A DNA stretch of 64,000 nucleotides, from NCBI RefSeq assembly GCF_900100075.1, contig NZ_FNEG01000001.1, positions 124,001 to 188,000 on the forward strand. The letters are read 5' to 3'. The position numbers were made by a program, and so were the translations under genes. Within the stretch, counting starts at the first letter, position 1. Every line of letters begins with the position of its first letter. Shown here one piece after another: positions 37,116 through 46,335 of the stretch. The notes under the pieces were generated by a model that saw only the letters and a program-made list of their open reading frames with translations, was not told the DNA's origin and made no database searches. Origin of the DNA: Chryseobacterium jejuense (GTDB taxonomy: Bacteria; Bacteroidota; Bacteroidia; Flavobacteriales; Weeksellaceae).

Positions 37116-37568
37116 ATGAAACATAAGCTTTTTCGTGAGCAACAATTAAACTGTGATATTGAAACTGCCTGGAAATTCTTTTCCTCAGCCAATAATCTTT
37201 CGGAAATTACACCGAAGGACATGGGATTTACCGTATTGACAAAAATGGCAGATGATGAAATTTATGCAGGAATGCTCATTGATTACTCCATTTCTCCATT
37301 ATTTGGAATTAAAATGAAATGGCAGACTGAAATTACCCATGTAGATTTTCAGAAAAGCTTTATCGATTACCAAAGAAAAGGGCCTTATAAACTCTGGAAT
37401 CACCACCACGAGTTTATTCCCAATGATGAAGGCGTTCTAATGAGAGATACCATCGATTATGAACTTCCCATGGGATTTTTAGGCGAAATTGCTCATTCTT
37501 TGTTCGTAAAAAACAAACTGGAATACATCTTTGATTATCGCTTTAGAGTGCTGAGCAGGTTGTTTTAA
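37116..37568 (+). CDS. SRPBCC family (START-like) protein
   Basis: A 150-residue cytoplasmic ligand-binding-fold protein. The opening CDIETAWKFFSSANNLSEITP and the central MLIDYSISPLFGIKMKWQTEITHVD match the cyclase/dehydrase-like SRPBCC group. The later MRDTIDYELPMGFLGEIAH is also typical. Ligand and role are unknown. It is 103 bases after the DUF2459 gene and followed by a dispersed repeat. Confidence 0.85.
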   Translation: MKHKLFREQQLNCDIETAWKFFSSANNLSEITPKDMGFTVLTKMADDEIYAGMLIDYSISPLFGIKMKWQTEITHVDFQKSFIDYQRKGPYKLWNHHHEFIPNDEGVLMRDTIDYELPMGFLGEIAHSLFVKNKLEYIFDYRFRVLSRLF

Positions 37569-37596
37569 AATAATCTCGACTGTTGTTCACTCCCTA

Positions 37597-37693
37597 TCAT
37601 TCTGACGAAGGAAGAATCTCATTACTTGTTTTATAGATTCTTCACTCTACTTCTGAACTGCGTTCGCAGACCTTCAGTCTGTATTCAGAATGA
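37597..37693. repeat. Dispersed palindromic repeat, copy 2
   Basis: Bases 37600-37622 are identical to 4725-4747. Outer arms TCATTCTGA (37597-37605) and TCAGAATGA (37685-37693) and inner arms GAAGAATC (37611-37618) and GATTCTTC (37636-37643) build a nested hairpin. It lies in the 328-base gap before the RND operon. Confidence 0.7.
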
Positions 37694-37847
37694 AAACAAA
37701 TATTCATTCTTTGTTATGCCGCAAGAATCTTTAAATTTTTGTTCTTATAAAATGCCAAAGATTCCAGTAACTAAAAAAAACGTGATTTTATCAGCATTGT
37801 TTAAGTTTTTTTAACAGTTAAAAAAACTGTTTTCGGGCAAAAATTCC

Positions 37848-37855
37848 TATTTTTG
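37848..37855 (+). promoter_or_regulatory. -7 box upstream of RND operon
   Basis: TATTTTTG followed by CAACA matches the TAnnTTTG consensus and precedes the small gene at 37897 by about 40 bases. No clear -33 match. Confidence 0.5.
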
Positions 37856-37896
37856 CAACACTATCGTTTTTACTAAAAACAAGTATTCTGATTGAC

Positions 37897-38229
37897 ATGG
37901 CAGGTCTGAGGTCACTTTTCTATTTCTATATCATAATGGTTTTTACCCTTTTCAATTCGAATTGGGCGGAAACATCATTACAGAATATTCCTCATGTTCC
38001 TCATGTAACCAATATCCATTTGCTGGATGTTTACGAAGAAGCAGATATGAACACGCATGCATTGTTTGCTGCTTCTAAAGTCGTAAAACATTCAGTTCGT
38101 AAAGACGACCCTGCAGTGGGAGATTTCTCAGCAGCTTTAAAAATTGCTCCGAAAATTACTCTTCCTGATATTGCAGTTTCCATTATTTGTGGAGTTAAAT
38201 CCTTTCTCCATCTTCTCCAGTTGTACTAG
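37897..38229 (+). CDS. Small exported protein preceding RND operon
   Basis: A 110-residue protein with an N-terminal hydrophobic segment (LFYFYIIMVFTLFNSNWAE) and no recognised domain. The middle is His/Asp-rich (HVPHVTNIHLLDVYEEADMNTHALF), suggesting a possible metal-binding site, though this is weak. It precedes the efflux adaptor gene by 59 bases and shares the promoter region, so it is probably co-transcribed. Its role in efflux, if any, is not known. Confidence 0.55.
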   Translation: MAGLRSLFYFYIIMVFTLFNSNWAETSLQNIPHVPHVTNIHLLDVYEEADMNTHALFAASKVVKHSVRKDDPAVGDFSAALKIAPKITLPDIAVSIICGVKSFLHLLQLY

Positions 38230-38288
38230 TTTAAGGTATTGAATTTCAATTTATTTTAACGAAAATTTTATAACTTAAACATTCAGGA

Positions 38289-39377
38289 ATGTATTTAAAA
38301 AATGTAATAATTTGCAGCTTTGCAATATTATTCGCTGTGTCATGTAATAAAGACAAGAAAAAAGATAATCAAAAAGAAAAAGAAGTTCCCATACTGGAAA
38401 TCAAGGAAAAAGATACCTTGGTAAGCAATCAGTTTGTGACCGATATTCAGGCTAAGAAGAATGTTGAGATGCGTTCCAGAATTGGTGGAATTATTCAGCA
38501 TATTTATGTTAATGAAGGACAGTTTGTTCATCAGGGACAGCCTTTATTTAAAATCAATGATGCTGAATTGCAGATGGAGCTTTTAAAAGCCAATGCTGCT
38601 TTGAAGCAAACCCAGGCTGATGTCCGTATTGCTGAAGTAGAACTGAAACAGATTCAAAGTCTTCATGCTAAAAAATTTGTGGCCAATAATGAACTGGAGT
38701 TGGTAAAAGCTAAACTTTCATCCGCCCAGGCAAAACATGCTTTTGCAGAGGCAGAAAGAAGTGCTGTGCTTCAAAAGATCAGTTTCACAAAAATTACAGC
38801 CCCTTTTGATGGAGTAATAGACGTTATTCCTCTTAAAGACGGAAGTTTGGTGGAAAATGGAACTTTATTAACAACTTTATCGCAGCTTAATGAAGTTTAT
38901 GCCTACTTTTCAATCCCGGAAAACCTTTATTTTGAACTTTTAGCCAATGATAAGATAGGAAGTCATCAGAAAATTGAATTAACGCTGCCAAACGGTGTGA
39001 ATTATCAGTTTAATGGAGCTTTAAAAACCGCTGAAGGAGAAATCGACAGAACTACGGGATCTATCCGATATAAAGTTCTTTTCCCGAACCCTGACCGTCT
39101 GATTAAGCACGGTACATCAGGTAAACTTATCATTTCCGAAAATCAGGATAATGCAATTCTTATTCCGCAAAAATCAACATTCTCCATTCAGGATAAAACT
39201 TATGTTTTTGTAGTGGATAAGCAGAATAAAGTGAAAATGACAAACATCAAGATCGGAGCCACTCTGAGGGATTCCTATATGGTGGAAAGCGGTCTTAAAA
39301 AAGGAGATTTAATCATTTATGAAGGTACTCAGTCCTTAAAGGATGGTGATATTATTAAAATCAAAAAGAAGTATTAA
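38289..39377 (+). CDS. RND efflux periplasmic adaptor (AcrA/MexA type)
   Basis: A 362-residue membrane-fusion protein. Lipobox AVSCNKDK gives C19 as the lipid site. The lipoyl-type half motif is RIGGIIQHIYVNEGQFVHQGQPLFKI, followed by an alpha-hairpin (about 80-150), the second lipoyl half (ITAPFDGVIDVIPLKDGSLVENG) and beta-barrel segments. It bridges pump and outer-membrane factor. The pump gene follows after 28 bases. Confidence 0.92.
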   Translation: MYLKNVIICSFAILFAVSCNKDKKKDNQKEKEVPILEIKEKDTLVSNQFVTDIQAKKNVEMRSRIGGIIQHIYVNEGQFVHQGQPLFKINDAELQMELLKANAALKQTQADVRIAEVELKQIQSLHAKKFVANNELELVKAKLSSAQAKHAFAEAERSAVLQKISFTKITAPFDGVIDVIPLKDGSLVENGTLLTTLSQLNEVYAYFSIPENLYFELLANDKIGSHQKIELTLPNGVNYQFNGALKTAEGEIDRTTGSIRYKVLFPNPDRLIKHGTSGKLIISENQDNAILIPQKSTFSIQDKTYVFVVDKQNKVKMTNIKIGATLRDSYMVESGLKKGDLIIYEGTQSLKDGDIIKIKKKY

Positions 39378-39405
39378 CCTTTCATAATCTTTAAATCAAC
39401 TTATT

Positions 39406-42400
39406 ATGGTAGAGATGTTTATAAGACGAAAGGTTCTTTCGTTAGTTATTTCTATAGTGTTTGTATTGCTGGGAATTATGGCGCTATTAAAGATGCCGAT
39501 TACCCAGTTTCCAGATATTGTACCGCCTTCAGTAACAGTAACAGCAAAATATACCGGTGCCAATGCTGAGGTATCCGCCAATGCAGTTGCTCTTCCACTG
39601 GAGCGGGCCATTAACGGAGTTCCTGGAATGACGTATATGTCGACGGTAACTTCCAATGACGGACTTACCCTGATCCAGGTTTTCTTTGAAGTAGGAACAG
39701 ATCCGGATGTAGCGGCAGTGAACGTTCAGAACAGGGTAACAACCATTCTTGATGAACTTCCGGAAGAAGTAATTCGTGCCGGAGTAACTACTGAAAAGGA
39801 GGTGAACAGTATGCTGATGTACCTTAACATTACGAGTACAGATCCCAGTCAGGATGAGCAGTTCATTTATAACTTTACAGATATTAACGTTCTTCAGGAA
39901 CTGAAACGTATTGATGGAGTAGGACGAGCAGAAATTATGGGTCAGAAAGAATATTCGATGAGGATATGGCTTGATCCGCAGAAGATGGCAGCTTATAATA
40001 TTTCAGCAGATGAAGTCATTACTTCGTTGCAAAAACAGAATATTTCGGCAGCACCCGGAAAAGTTGGAGAAACGTCCGGAAAAACTTCCAGTCAGCTTCA
40101 ATATGTAATCAAATATAAAGGAAAATTCTTTGAACCTAAGCAATATGAAGAAGTACCAATCAGATCAGATGTAGATGGAACAATTCTAAAGCTTAAAGAT
40201 ATTGCTAAAGTAGAATTCGGAGCAATGAACTACGGAATGGTTTCCAAAACAGATGGAAGACCTTCCGCATCCATTATGATGAAGCAGCGTCCCGGTTCCA
40301 ATGCTTCTGAAGTAATTGAAAGCGTAAAAGCTAAAATGGAAGAATTAAAAGGTACTTCATTTCCACCAGGAATGGAATTTAATATGGCCTACGATGTTTC
40401 CAGATTCCTTGATGCTTCTATCAGTGCAGTATTAACAACGCTTATCGAAGCCTTTATTCTGGTAGGGATTGTAGTATTTATCTTTCTTCAGGACTGGCGT
40501 TCTACTTTGATTCCTGTATTGGCTGTTCCCGTGGCATTGATAGGAACCTTTGCCTTTATGAATATGCTGGATTTCTCTGTAAACCTGTTGACATTATTTG
40601 CTTTGGTGTTGGCCATTGGAATTGTGGTGGATAATGCCATTGTCGTCGTTGAAGCCGTCCACGTAAAAATGGAAGAAGGTATGAACGCGATGGATGCTAC
40701 CATTACTGCGACAAAAGAAATTGCAGGAGCAGTAATAGCGATTACCATTGTAATGTCTGCTGTATTTATTCCGGTGGCGTTTCTGGATGGGCCGGTAGGT
40801 GTATTTTACCGTCAGTTTTCATTAACGCTGGCGATTAGTATTGTTATTTCAGGGGTGAATGCATTAACGCTTACTCCGGCATTGTGTGCGATTATTTTAA
40901 AGCCACACGATCACAATAAAAAGAAAACGATCATTGACAGAGCTTTTCAAAGCTTCAATACCGGTTTTGAAAGACTAACGAATGGTTATGTAGGAATTTT
41001 ATCAAAATTTGCAACAAGAACTACGGTTACTTTTGGTTTGTTATTCCTGTTCATTGGGCTAACGTTTGTAACCAGTAAGTTCCTTCCAACCGGATTTATC
41101 CCAATGGAGGACCAGGGAATGGTATATGTAAGTGTAACCACTCCACAGGGAGCAACGGTAGAAAGAACAGAAAAGGTATTGGATGAAGTAACGGTTATTG
41201 CCAAGAAAATAAATGGAGTTGAAAACGTAACTACGCTGGCTGGATACAGCATTGTGACGGAAATTGCAGGTTCATCCTACGGAATGGCCATGATTAACCT
41301 TAAAGACTGGAAAGAAAGATCCATTTCAGTTAACGATCTGATTGCTGAACTTTCAGATAAAACAAAGGGAATAGCTGATGCACAGATTGAAATCTTTGCT
41401 CCACCAACCGTTCCCGGATTCGGAAATACGAGTGGTTTTGAATTACGTTTACTGGATAGAACAGGAGGAACTATCGAAAATACCGATAAGATCACCAAGG
41501 ATTTTGTTAAAAAACTGAATGCATCTCCAGAGTTGCAAAATAACTTTACCAGCTTTGATGCTACCTTCCCGCAATACATGATTAATGTGGATTATGATAT
41601 GGCTGCAAAGAAAGGGATATCAGTAGATAATGCGATGTCCACCTTGCAAACCATGTTGGGATCTTATTATGCGACCAATTTTATCCGTTTCAGTCAGATG
41701 TATAAAGTAATGGTTCAGGCAAGTCCGGAACACAGAGATACCCCTGAAAGTATTCTGAATTTATACCTGAAAAATGATAAAGGGGAAATGGTTCCTTTTT
41801 CAACATTCATTACCATTGAAAAAGTATATGGACCTGAAGTATTAACGAGGTACAATATGTATATGTCAGCTATGATTAACGGGGAGCCTGCAGACGGATA
41901 CAGTTCCGGTGATGCCATTGCTGCAGTAGAGCGTGTTGCTAAAGAAACGCTTCCAAGAGGTTTCGATATTGAATGGTCAGGAATGACAAGAGAAGAAATC
42001 TTATCAGGAAATCAAACCGTATATATTTTCCTGATCTGTCTGTTGTTCGTATATCTTTTACTAGCGGCTCAATATGAAAGTTTCCTTCTTCCGATGCCGG
42101 TATTATTAAGCCTTCCAACAGGGATCTTCGGGTCTTATATCGCATTGGTACTGGCAGGATTGGATAATAATATTTACGCACAGGTTGCCCTGGTCATGCT
42201 GATCGGGCTATTGGCTAAAAATGCTATTCTGATTGTAGAATTTGCAGTAGCCAGAAATAAACAGGGCTATGATATTATACCTGCAGCCATTGAAGGAGCA
42301 AGACAGCGTCTGAGACCTATTCTGATGACTTCTTTTGCCTTTGTGGCAGGGCTTATCCCGTTGTGTATTGCATCTGGAGCCGGAGCAATTGGTAACCGTT

Positions 42401-42528
42401 CCATTGGTACGGCAGCAGCCGGAGGAATGTTGATAGGAACCATCTTCGGATTGGTGGTCATTCCAGGGTTGTATATATTCTTTGCGAAACTTGAAAATAA
42501 GAAGAAAGATGAAAAGATTAAATCATAG
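39406..42528 (+). CDS. RND multidrug efflux permease (AcrB/HAE1 type)
   Basis: A 1040-residue proton-driven inner-membrane pump of usual family length. It has the N-terminal FIRRKVLSLVISIVFVLLGIMAL helix, the PxxxFPDIVPPSVTV porter start, and the proton-relay helix ALVLAIGIVVDNAIVVVEAV with the conserved Asp. Two copies of the repeat of six helices and a large periplasmic loop are visible. It exports hydrophobic compounds, drugs or bile-like molecules; the substrate is unknown. Its end overlaps the outer-membrane factor gene by 20 bases. Confidence 0.95.
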   Translation: MVEMFIRRKVLSLVISIVFVLLGIMALLKMPITQFPDIVPPSVTVTAKYTGANAEVSANAVALPLERAINGVPGMTYMSTVTSNDGLTLIQVFFEVGTDPDVAAVNVQNRVTTILDELPEEVIRAGVTTEKEVNSMLMYLNITSTDPSQDEQFIYNFTDINVLQELKRIDGVGRAEIMGQKEYSMRIWLDPQKMAAYNISADEVITSLQKQNISAAPGKVGETSGKTSSQLQYVIKYKGKFFEPKQYEEVPIRSDVDGTILKLKDIAKVEFGAMNYGMVSKTDGRPSASIMMKQRPGSNASEVIESVKAKMEELKGTSFPPGMEFNMAYDVSRFLDASISAVLTTLIEAFILVGIVVFIFLQDWRSTLIPVLAVPVALIGTFAFMNMLDFSVNLLTLFALVLAIGIVVDNAIVVVEAVHVKMEEGMNAMDATITATKEIAGAVIAITIVMSAVFIPVAFLDGPVGVFYRQFSLTLAISIVISGVNALTLTPALCAIILKPHDHNKKKTIIDRAFQSFNTGFERLTNGYVGILSKFATRTTVTFGLLFLFIGLTFVTSKFLPTGFIPMEDQGMVYVSVTTPQGATVERTEKVLDEVTVIAKKINGVENVTTLAGYSIVTEIAGSSYGMAMINLKDWKERSISVNDLIAELSDKTKGIADAQIEIFAPPTVPGFGNTSGFELRLLDRTGGTIENTDKITKDFVKKLNASPELQNNFTSFDATFPQYMINVDYDMAAKKGISVDNAMSTLQTMLGSYYATNFIRFSQMYKVMVQASPEHRDTPESILNLYLKNDKGEMVPFSTFITIEKVYGPEVLTRYNMYMSAMINGEPADGYSSGDAIAAVERVAKETLPRGFDIEWSGMTREEILSGNQTVYIFLICLLFVYLLLAAQYESFLLPMPVLLSLPTGIFGSYIALVLAGLDNNIYAQVALVMLIGLLAKNAILIVEFAVARNKQGYDIIPAAIEGARQRLRPILMTSFAFVAGLIPLCIASGAGAIGNRSIGTAAAGGMLIGTIFGLVVIPGLYIFFAKLENKKKDEKIKS

Positions 42529-43951
42529 ACATATATTATATGGAATAGCTGCCTTAAGCTTAGTTTCATGTGCTGTTCCAAAGGTTGCAGATATCAAACA
42601 GGCCCAGACACTGCCGGAAATACCGGCTAAAACTGTAAGTTCAGAAGAGTTTCAGCAACTTGATCTGAAAGCTTATTTTACCGATGCTCATTTATTGGAG
42701 CTTTTTAATAAAGTAGTACAGGCCAATCCTGATTTTCAGATTGCCCAGCAAAGAGTGGAGATTGCCAACAGCTTTCTGCAGAGATCTAAAATGGATCTTT
42801 TGCCATCTCTTGAAGTAGGAGCAGAAGCTACCGGAAACCGCTATGGAAAATATACCATGGAAGGCGTGGGGAATTATGATACCAATCTTTCCCCTAATAT
42901 CACGGAAGAGCAAAAAATTAATCGTGATTTTACTCCCAATTATTGGCTGGGAGCAAGAAGCAGCTGGGAAATTGATGCATGGGGCAAGTTGAAAAATAAG
43001 AAAATTGCCGCCCAAAAGAAGTATCTGGCTTCTACAGAAGGGTTGCGATTACTTCAGGTAGAGCTTTTCACCGATATTGCTAACCTCTATTATCAGTTGG
43101 TAGCTTTGGATAACCGTTTGGCGATTTATCAGAAAAATTACAATCTTCAGCAGAGAGCTTTTGAAATTGTTCTGGCTCAGCGTGAAGTAGGAAAAGCTAC
43201 TGAACTTGCCGTACAGCAGTTCAAAGCACAGAATAACAACTGGCTGGCAGAAATAGAACATATCAAAGTAGAGATTGTAACTGTTGAACAGGCCATTACA
43301 ACTTTAACAGGAAGCTATGGCGGAGAGGTGAAACGCGGTAAAATTCTGATGCCTACCAATATAGATGTTTTAAATAAAACCATTAATGTAGAAGCTGTTA
43401 TCCACTCAAGACCAGATGTGGCAGCCAATTATTATGTATTGGAAGCTTCCCAGGCAGATGCGAAGGCTGCAAGAGCCGCTTTTTACCCTAAAATTGACCT
43501 TGGTGTAGGAATCGGAATGAATTCTTTTTCTGTAGAAACGCTTTTCAAACCAAGTTCGTTGGCGGGGCAGTTATTGGGTGGCTTAATGGTTCCTGTTTTT
43601 AATAAAGGCCAGCTGAAATATGAGTTTAAAGTAGCCAGCAAAGAACAGGAGATTGCTTTTTTAAATTACCAGAAGAGCATTACCACGGCATTCAATGAGC
43701 TTCAGTCTATTTTGAAGCAGACAAGAATCTATGAAAGGGTTTTAAAATTAAAATCAGAAGAAGTAGGTTTTCTGGATCGTGGAGTTGAGGTTTCCAATGA
43801 TCTATACCTGACAGGCTATGCGAATTATTTCGAACTGATTAATTCACAGAAAAGTAAACTGACTGCAGAGCTCGATCTGTTACAGTTTCAGCATCAGAAT
43901 ACCAGAAATAATGTTCTGTTATTTAAAGCTTTAGGTGGAAAGTTGAATTAG
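42509..43951 (+). CDS. RND efflux outer-membrane factor (OprM/NodT type)
   Basis: A 480-residue TolC-like channel lipoprotein. The ATG at 42509 gives a lipoprotein signal with lipobox LSLVSCAVPK (C21); the in-frame codon at 42482 would place it too far inside. Two OEP repeats are seen, with NPDFQIAQQRVEIA and SSWEIDAWGKLKN, then SRPDVAANYYVLEASQADAKAARAAFYP. It completes a tripartite efflux operon with the adaptor and the pump and ends in two successive hairpins. Confidence 0.93.
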   Translation: MKRLNHRHILYGIAALSLVSCAVPKVADIKQAQTLPEIPAKTVSSEEFQQLDLKAYFTDAHLLELFNKVVQANPDFQIAQQRVEIANSFLQRSKMDLLPSLEVGAEATGNRYGKYTMEGVGNYDTNLSPNITEEQKINRDFTPNYWLGARSSWEIDAWGKLKNKKIAAQKKYLASTEGLRLLQVELFTDIANLYYQLVALDNRLAIYQKNYNLQQRAFEIVLAQREVGKATELAVQQFKAQNNNWLAEIEHIKVEIVTVEQAITTLTGSYGGEVKRGKILMPTNIDVLNKTINVEAVIHSRPDVAANYYVLEASQADAKAARAAFYPKIDLGVGIGMNSFSVETLFKPSSLAGQLLGGLMVPVFNKGQLKYEFKVASKEQEIAFLNYQKSITTAFNELQSILKQTRIYERVLKLKSEEVGFLDRGVEVSNDLYLTGYANYFELINSQKSKLTAELDLLQFQHQNTRNNVLLFKALGGKLN

Positions 43952-43970
43952 AAATAACCAATTACTTTTT

Positions 43971-43998
43971 CGGTTTTGTAAACCGACCATTTTTATTT
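43971..43998 (+). terminator. Hairpin after RND operon
   Basis: CGGTTT TGT AAACCG (43971-43985), then T-rich sequence. A second terminator follows at 44012. Confidence 0.5.
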
Positions 43999-44011
43999 TT
44001 TACGATGAAGA

Positions 44012-44045
44012 AAGAAGTTGTCTCAGTGCGAGGCAGCTTCTTTTG
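44012..44045 (+). terminator. Second hairpin terminator after RND operon
   Basis: GAAGTTGTCTC pairs with GAGGCAGCTTC using two G-U pairs, extended by AA/TT and followed by TTTT. Confidence 0.7.
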
Positions 44046-44132
44046 ATTTGATGACAATTATAAAATTTTGTTAAATAACTCCCTGCTAATGGAATATTCT
44101 TATATTTACAATTCAATTAAAACTATTTAACT

Positions 44133-44300
44133 ATGAAAAATTTGAAGAAAGTCTCAAGAGAGCAATTGAAAGCTGTGCAAGGTGGTGGAATTATGGATTA
44201 TCCTAAATGTGGACCTAAAACACAATTAAGATGTTACAGTATTGAACATTGCGATCCTGAGTTTACAGATGGCTGTCCATGTGTTTGCGTTAGAATCTAA
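44133..44300 (+). CDS. Double-glycine leader peptide, Cys-rich, bacteriocin-like
   Basis: A 55-residue peptide. The leader MKNLKKVSREQLKAVQGG (1-18) matches the double-glycine leader pattern, with the usual cut after G18. The 37-residue core has six cysteines (26, 34, 40, 48, 50, 52), ending CPCVCVRI, which fits disulfide bonding. Peptides of this form are common in Chryseobacterium and are often annotated as bacteriocin-like. No dedicated peptidase ABC transporter is adjacent; the nearest exporter is the RND operon upstream, from which it is separated by two terminators. It has its own terminator at 44315. Confidence 0.78.
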   Translation: MKNLKKVSREQLKAVQGGGIMDYPKCGPKTQLRCYSIEHCDPEFTDGCPCVCVRI

Positions 44301-44314
44301 TTCTGCAAAATCCG

Positions 44315-44333
44315 GTCTCAACATTGAGACTCT
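44315..44333 (+). terminator. Terminator after double-glycine peptide
   Basis: GTCTCAA CA TTGAGAC (44315-44330), then TCT and A/T-rich sequence. Confidence 0.6.
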
Positions 44334-44344
44334 ATTAAATAAAA

Positions 44345-44373
44345 AAAGAGACTGTCTTTAAGACGGTCTCTTT
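44345..44373 (-). terminator. Terminator of cold-shock-domain gene
   Basis: AAAGAGAC and GTCTCTTT flank a second complementary pair (GTCTT/AAGAC) with one mismatch between. Seven A before it give a T run on the minus strand. Confidence 0.8.
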
Positions 44374-44422
44374 CTGTATCGTTTAAAAACATATCTGCAA
44401 TATAGTGCAGAATGTGTTTATC

Positions 44423-44845
44423 TTATTTAACAATCTGAATCTCAACTGCAGAAAATCCTTTTGGAGATTTTTCCTTTTCAAAAGAAACCTTGTTTCCTTT
44501 TTTCACCGGTTCTACACAGTTATTATTGTGGAAGAAGATATTTTCTTTAGAGTTATCTTCAGTAATGAAACCATATCCTTTTTCACTAAGGAAAGTAACA
44601 ATTCCTGTTTTTCTTGGATCTTCTTCAATAATAGGAGCAGCTCCCAATTGAATATCATCAAGATTTACTTCCTGTCTTTGTTCTGGTGGAGTAGAAGTTA
44701 ACCTTCCGAATTCATCTACATACATGAATACGTCCTCCATACCTTTGTTGTTGTTCGTTTTACGTTCTTCGCGTCTTAGCGCCTTTTCTTTTTGCTTTTG
44801 AATTTTTTTCTTGAAATTTTCCTTTTTAGAAAAAGAATCTGCCAT
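44423..44845 (-). CDS. Cold-shock-domain RNA-binding protein
   Basis: A 140-residue protein. The N-terminal 40 residues are a very basic Lys/Arg helix (KENFKKKIQKQKEKALRREER). The C-terminal cold-shock domain (about 78-140) has TGIVTFLSEKGYGFI for RNP1 and NIFFHNNN for RNP2, the single-strand nucleic-acid-binding motifs. It is an RNA-chaperone-type protein; the basic tail should strengthen RNA binding. A leader of about 240 bases precedes it, as for many cold-shock mRNAs. Confidence 0.9.
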   Translation of the reverse strand: MADSFSKKENFKKKIQKQKEKALRREERKTNNNKGMEDVFMYVDEFGRLTSTPPEQRQEVNLDDIQLGAAPIIEEDPRKTGIVTFLSEKGYGFITEDNSKENIFFHNNNCVEPVKKGNKVSFEKEKSPKGFSAVEIQIVK

Positions 44846-45098
44846 AAATTATTTTTAGTATTTAGTTTCTATAAATTGTATTGTTCACTCTGGTCTGCCT
44901 TAGACCTTAAAGTCCGTCGATGTTTCCTGTTATAGGGTTTCCTAATCATACAGAGCTTTAAAATTCCGACAAGTATTGTTCTGGGTAGAAAAATAAAAGT
45001 TTAAAATATGGCTGCTCAAAAAGCAAAGACTGAATACGTATATTCTAAGTCGTTACAGAAAACAAAGTAGTGACTTTGGTTAATAATATGCAAATATA
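44846..45098 (-). promoter_or_regulatory. Long leader and -7 box of cold-shock-domain gene
   Basis: CAAATATA on the plus strand (45091-45098) reads TATATTTG on the minus strand, an exact -7 box. It is about 245 bases before the ATG. No ORF of note lies between, so an unusually long 5' leader is predicted. I did not fold it. Confidence 0.45.
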
Positions 45099-45213
45099 CA
45101 ATAATAAAATGAATAAAACTGTTTTTAAATGATTGATTATCAGAAATGCTTTTTGTGAAAAATTAACCCGGATGTTCTTATTTACAGAGGAATAAAGCAG
45201 CAATGGATGTTTT

Positions 45214-45244
45214 TTACAAAAAATCCTCAGTAAGCTGAGGATTT
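45214..45244 (-). terminator. Orphan minus-strand terminator
   Basis: AAATCCTCAG (45221-45230) pairs with CTGAGGATTT (45235-45244) around TAAG. Read on the minus strand the stem is followed by a T run. There is no gene ending here on that strand. The rest of 45099-45560 shows no gene. Confidence 0.55.
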
Positions 45245-45560
45245 AAAAAAAATATATTAAGAATGAAATGGTGTGTGTTAATACGGGTGGGAGAGCATCA
45301 AATGCTGTGCCTAAAATTCACTTAAGCTGGAAAAGTTAAGCATCTGTTTAATATTCAAAACTGAATTCAAACTCTATCTATCTGGTAGATAATAGGATAT
45401 TGAGAGAAATATGTTTGTATAAATTTTTAAATATTTTTCAAGATTTTTTCAGCTCAGGATTGAGTCTTTTGAAATTTTAGGTGAATTCCCGAAAAATTCA
45501 CCATGTTGAGATAGCTTTTATTGTTCATCTTTGTTTCATCAACAATTAAAAAATAAAAAA

Positions 45561-46316
45561 ATGTCAACACAAAATGTAAATGGAAAAGTTGTTTTAATTG
45601 CCGGAGGAGGTAAAAACCTTGGTGGATTACTAAGTAAAGGTTTCGCAGCAAAAGGAGCTAAACTGGCTATACACTATAATAGTGAAAGCTCCAGAGCAGA
45701 AAGTGAGAAAACACTGGCAGAAGTTCAAGCACTAGGCGCTGAAGCATTTCTGTTTCAGGGAGATCTTACTAAAGTAGATAATATTGCTAAGCTTTTTGAT
45801 GAAACCATTTCCCGTTTTGGCGGAGTGGATATTGCGATAAACACAGTAGGAATGGTATTGAAAAAGCCATTTTCAGAAACTACGGAAGCAGAATATGATA
45901 CCATGTTCAATGTAAATTCTAAATCAGCGTATTTCTTTTTACAGGAAGCTGGTAAAAAAATAAATGACCATGGGAAGATCTGCACAATTGTCACCTCATT
46001 ACTGGCTGCTTATACAGGATTATATTCTACATATGCAGGAGCAAAAGCACCGGTAGAGCATTTTACAAGAGCTGCTTCTAAAGAATTTGGAGCTAGAGGG
46101 ATTTCTGTAACGGCTGTGGCACCTGGCCCAATGGATACTCCGTTTTTCTACGGTCAGGAAACAGATGATGCAGTAGCGTATCATAAATCAGCATCAGCAT
46201 TGGGAGGACTTACTGATATTAAAGATATTGCTCCATTGGTAGAGTTTCTGGTAACTGACGGTTGGTGGATCACAGGACAGACGATCTTTGCGAATGGTGG
46301 TTATACAACAAGATAA
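45561..46316 (+). CDS. SDR family oxidoreductase
   Basis: A 251-residue Rossmann dehydrogenase. The cofactor loop is IAGGGKNLGGLLSKG, a variant of the usual TGxxxGxG. The active site is SLLAAYTGLYSTYAGAKAPVEH, with the YxxxK pair Y-AGA-K. The C-terminal TAVAPGPMDTPFF and GWWITGQTIFANGG are typical of the family. Starts at the ATG at 45561; an in-frame upstream codon at 45531 adds ten unconserved residues. Substrate unknown. Confidence 0.9.
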   Translation: MSTQNVNGKVVLIAGGGKNLGGLLSKGFAAKGAKLAIHYNSESSRAESEKTLAEVQALGAEAFLFQGDLTKVDNIAKLFDETISRFGGVDIAINTVGMVLKKPFSETTEAEYDTMFNVNSKSAYFFLQEAGKKINDHGKICTIVTSLLAAYTGLYSTYAGAKAPVEHFTRAASKEFGARGISVTAVAPGPMDTPFFYGQETDDAVAYHKSASALGGLTDIKDIAPLVEFLVTDGWWITGQTIFANGGYTTR

Positions 46317-46335
46317 TCAAAGATTCATTTCAACA

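Noticed and set aside
45008..45070. A 20-codon plus-strand ORF (MAAQKAKTEYVYSK...) in the gap before the SDR gene
   Set aside because: Too short, no ribosome site or homology I recognise, and it lies antisense in the predicted cold-shock leader.
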